Positions 14,136 to 14,685 of a DNA stretch of 14,685 nt are shown here, piece by piece (position 1 is the stretch's first letter; every line of letters starts with the position of its first letter). A program made the position numbers and the translations under genes. Source of the DNA: an uncultured beta proteobacterium (GTDB lineage: Bacteria > Pseudomonadota > Gammaproteobacteria > Burkholderiales > Burkholderiaceae_C). The notes under the pieces were generated by a model. That model had not been told where the DNA came from and did not search any database. It saw only the letters and a program-made list of their open reading frames with translations. The stretch is from positions 1 through 14,685 of the forward strand of contig CAILKA010000429.1 of NCBI GenBank assembly GCA_903834645.1. The letters are read 5' to 3'.

Positions 14136-14685
14136 ATGTCCACCCCCAGCTCCCCTGCCCTGCCCGGCTCCGCCGGGACCCACCACCCGCGCTACCCGCG
14201 CGACCTGCACGGCCACGGCCGCCACCCGCCACACGCCCGCTGGCCCGGCAACGCCCGCGTGGCGGTGCAGTTCGTCCTCAACTATGAGGAAGGCGGCGAG
14301 AACAGCGTGCTGCACGGCGACGCCGGCAGCGAGCAGTTTCTCTCCGAGATGTTCAACCCGGCCGCCTACCCGGACCGGCACCTGAGCATGGAGGGCATCT
14401 ACGAGTACGGCTCACGCGTGGGCGTGTGGCGGCTGCTGCGCGAATTCGAGCGGCGCGGCCTGCCGCTGACGGTCTTCGGCGTGAGCATGGCGCTCGAGCG
14501 CTGCCCGGAAGTGACGGCCGCCTTCGCCGAGCTCGGCCACGAGATCGCCTGCCACGGCTGGCGCTGGATCCACTACCAGAACGTGCCCGAGGATGTGGAG
14601 CGCGAGCACCTGCGCACCGGCATGGCCATCATCGAGCGCATGACGGGCTCGCGGGCACTGGGCTGGTACACCGGGCGCGACAGCC
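14136..14685 (+). CDS. puuE: Allantoinase PuuE (3' end missing)
   Basis: The first 183 residues are visible and the frame runs off the right edge; PuuE proteins are about 300-310 residues. Family motifs include Y-P-R-D-L-H-G-H-G (20-28), W-P-G-N-A-R-V-A-V (36-44), F-V-L-N-Y-E-E-G-G-E (46-55), S-M-E-G-I-Y-E-Y-G-S-R (84-94), G-H-E-I-A-C-H-G-W-R-W (134-144) and L-G-W-Y-T-G-R (175-181). PuuE is a polysaccharide-deacetylase-fold allantoinase, distinct from the metal-dependent amidohydrolase allantoinase, and converts allantoin to allantoate in the cytoplasm. The first about 17 residues are a Ser/Pro/Ala-rich extension before the homology. The ATG at 14136 has no clear ribosome binding site, so the start is the weak point. 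It is divergent from puuD and probably controlled with it. Confidence 0.93.
   Translation, partial: MSTPSSPALPGSAGTHHPRYPRDLHGHGRHPPHARWPGNARVAVQFVLNYEEGGENSVLHGDAGSEQFLSEMFNPAAYPDRHLSMEGIYEYGSRVGVWRLLREFERRGLPLTVFGVSMALERCPEVTAAFAELGHEIACHGWRWIHYQNVPEDVEREHLRTGMAIIERMTGSRALGWYTGRDS

Noticed and set aside
1..14685. CRISPR array, transposon, tRNA or phage attachment site
   Set aside because: No repeated spacer-like units, no transposase motifs, no cloverleaf and no long direct repeats were seen on either strand.

Overview
The window is very GC-rich DNA (about 70% by eye) with compact, overlapping genes. It reads as chromosome of a beta-proteobacterium of the order Burkholderiales. The supporting signs are a Bug/TctC-type periplasmic binding protein with no membrane partners nearby, a DUF3567 protein (a family I associate with Burkholderiales) and the puuD/puuE urate pathway pair. 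I see no tRNA, rRNA, insertion sequence, CRISPR array or prophage gene.

Layout. (1) 1-2865, minus strand: the start of an export-like operon, with a HlyD-type adaptor carrying an N-terminal GAF-like domain, followed with an ATGA overlap by a PqqD-like/M50 zinc-metalloprotease-like membrane protein that runs off the left edge. (2) 3098-6491, plus strand: a Tat-signal Bug binding protein, a Tat-signal alpha/beta-hydrolase (esterase family) starting 1 nt after it, and an amidase-signature hydrolase. This looks like a small uptake-and-hydrolysis operon of unknown substrate. (3) 6504-11022, minus strand: four abutting or overlapping genes. In transcription order they are a photolyase/cryptochrome with an altered FAD-proximal motif, a DUF2256 zinc-ribbon-like protein, an iron-sulfur bacterial cryptochrome/photolyase (PhrB/CryB type, four cysteines in family spacing), and a protein whose photolyase FAD domain comes first and whose antenna-like alpha/beta domain comes last. 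(4) 11081-11350, minus: a DUF3567 protein. (5) 11522-12691, plus: a periplasmic PQQ-dependent aldose dehydrogenase-like protein. (6) 12710-13933, minus, and 14136 to the right edge, plus: urate hydroxylase PuuD and allantoinase PuuE, divergently arranged.

The most unusual part is region 3. Three members of the cryptochrome/photolyase superfamily, each from a different branch or architecture, sit in one apparent operon with DUF2256. The last of them looks circularly permuted relative to classical photolyases. The two hydrolases and the Bug protein probably act together on an ester or amide compound. PuuD and PuuE act at two steps of urate breakdown. Three starts were chosen against the longest open frame: the PhrB-like gene (TTG at 9290), the DUF3567 gene (ATG at 11350) and puuD (ATG at 13933).
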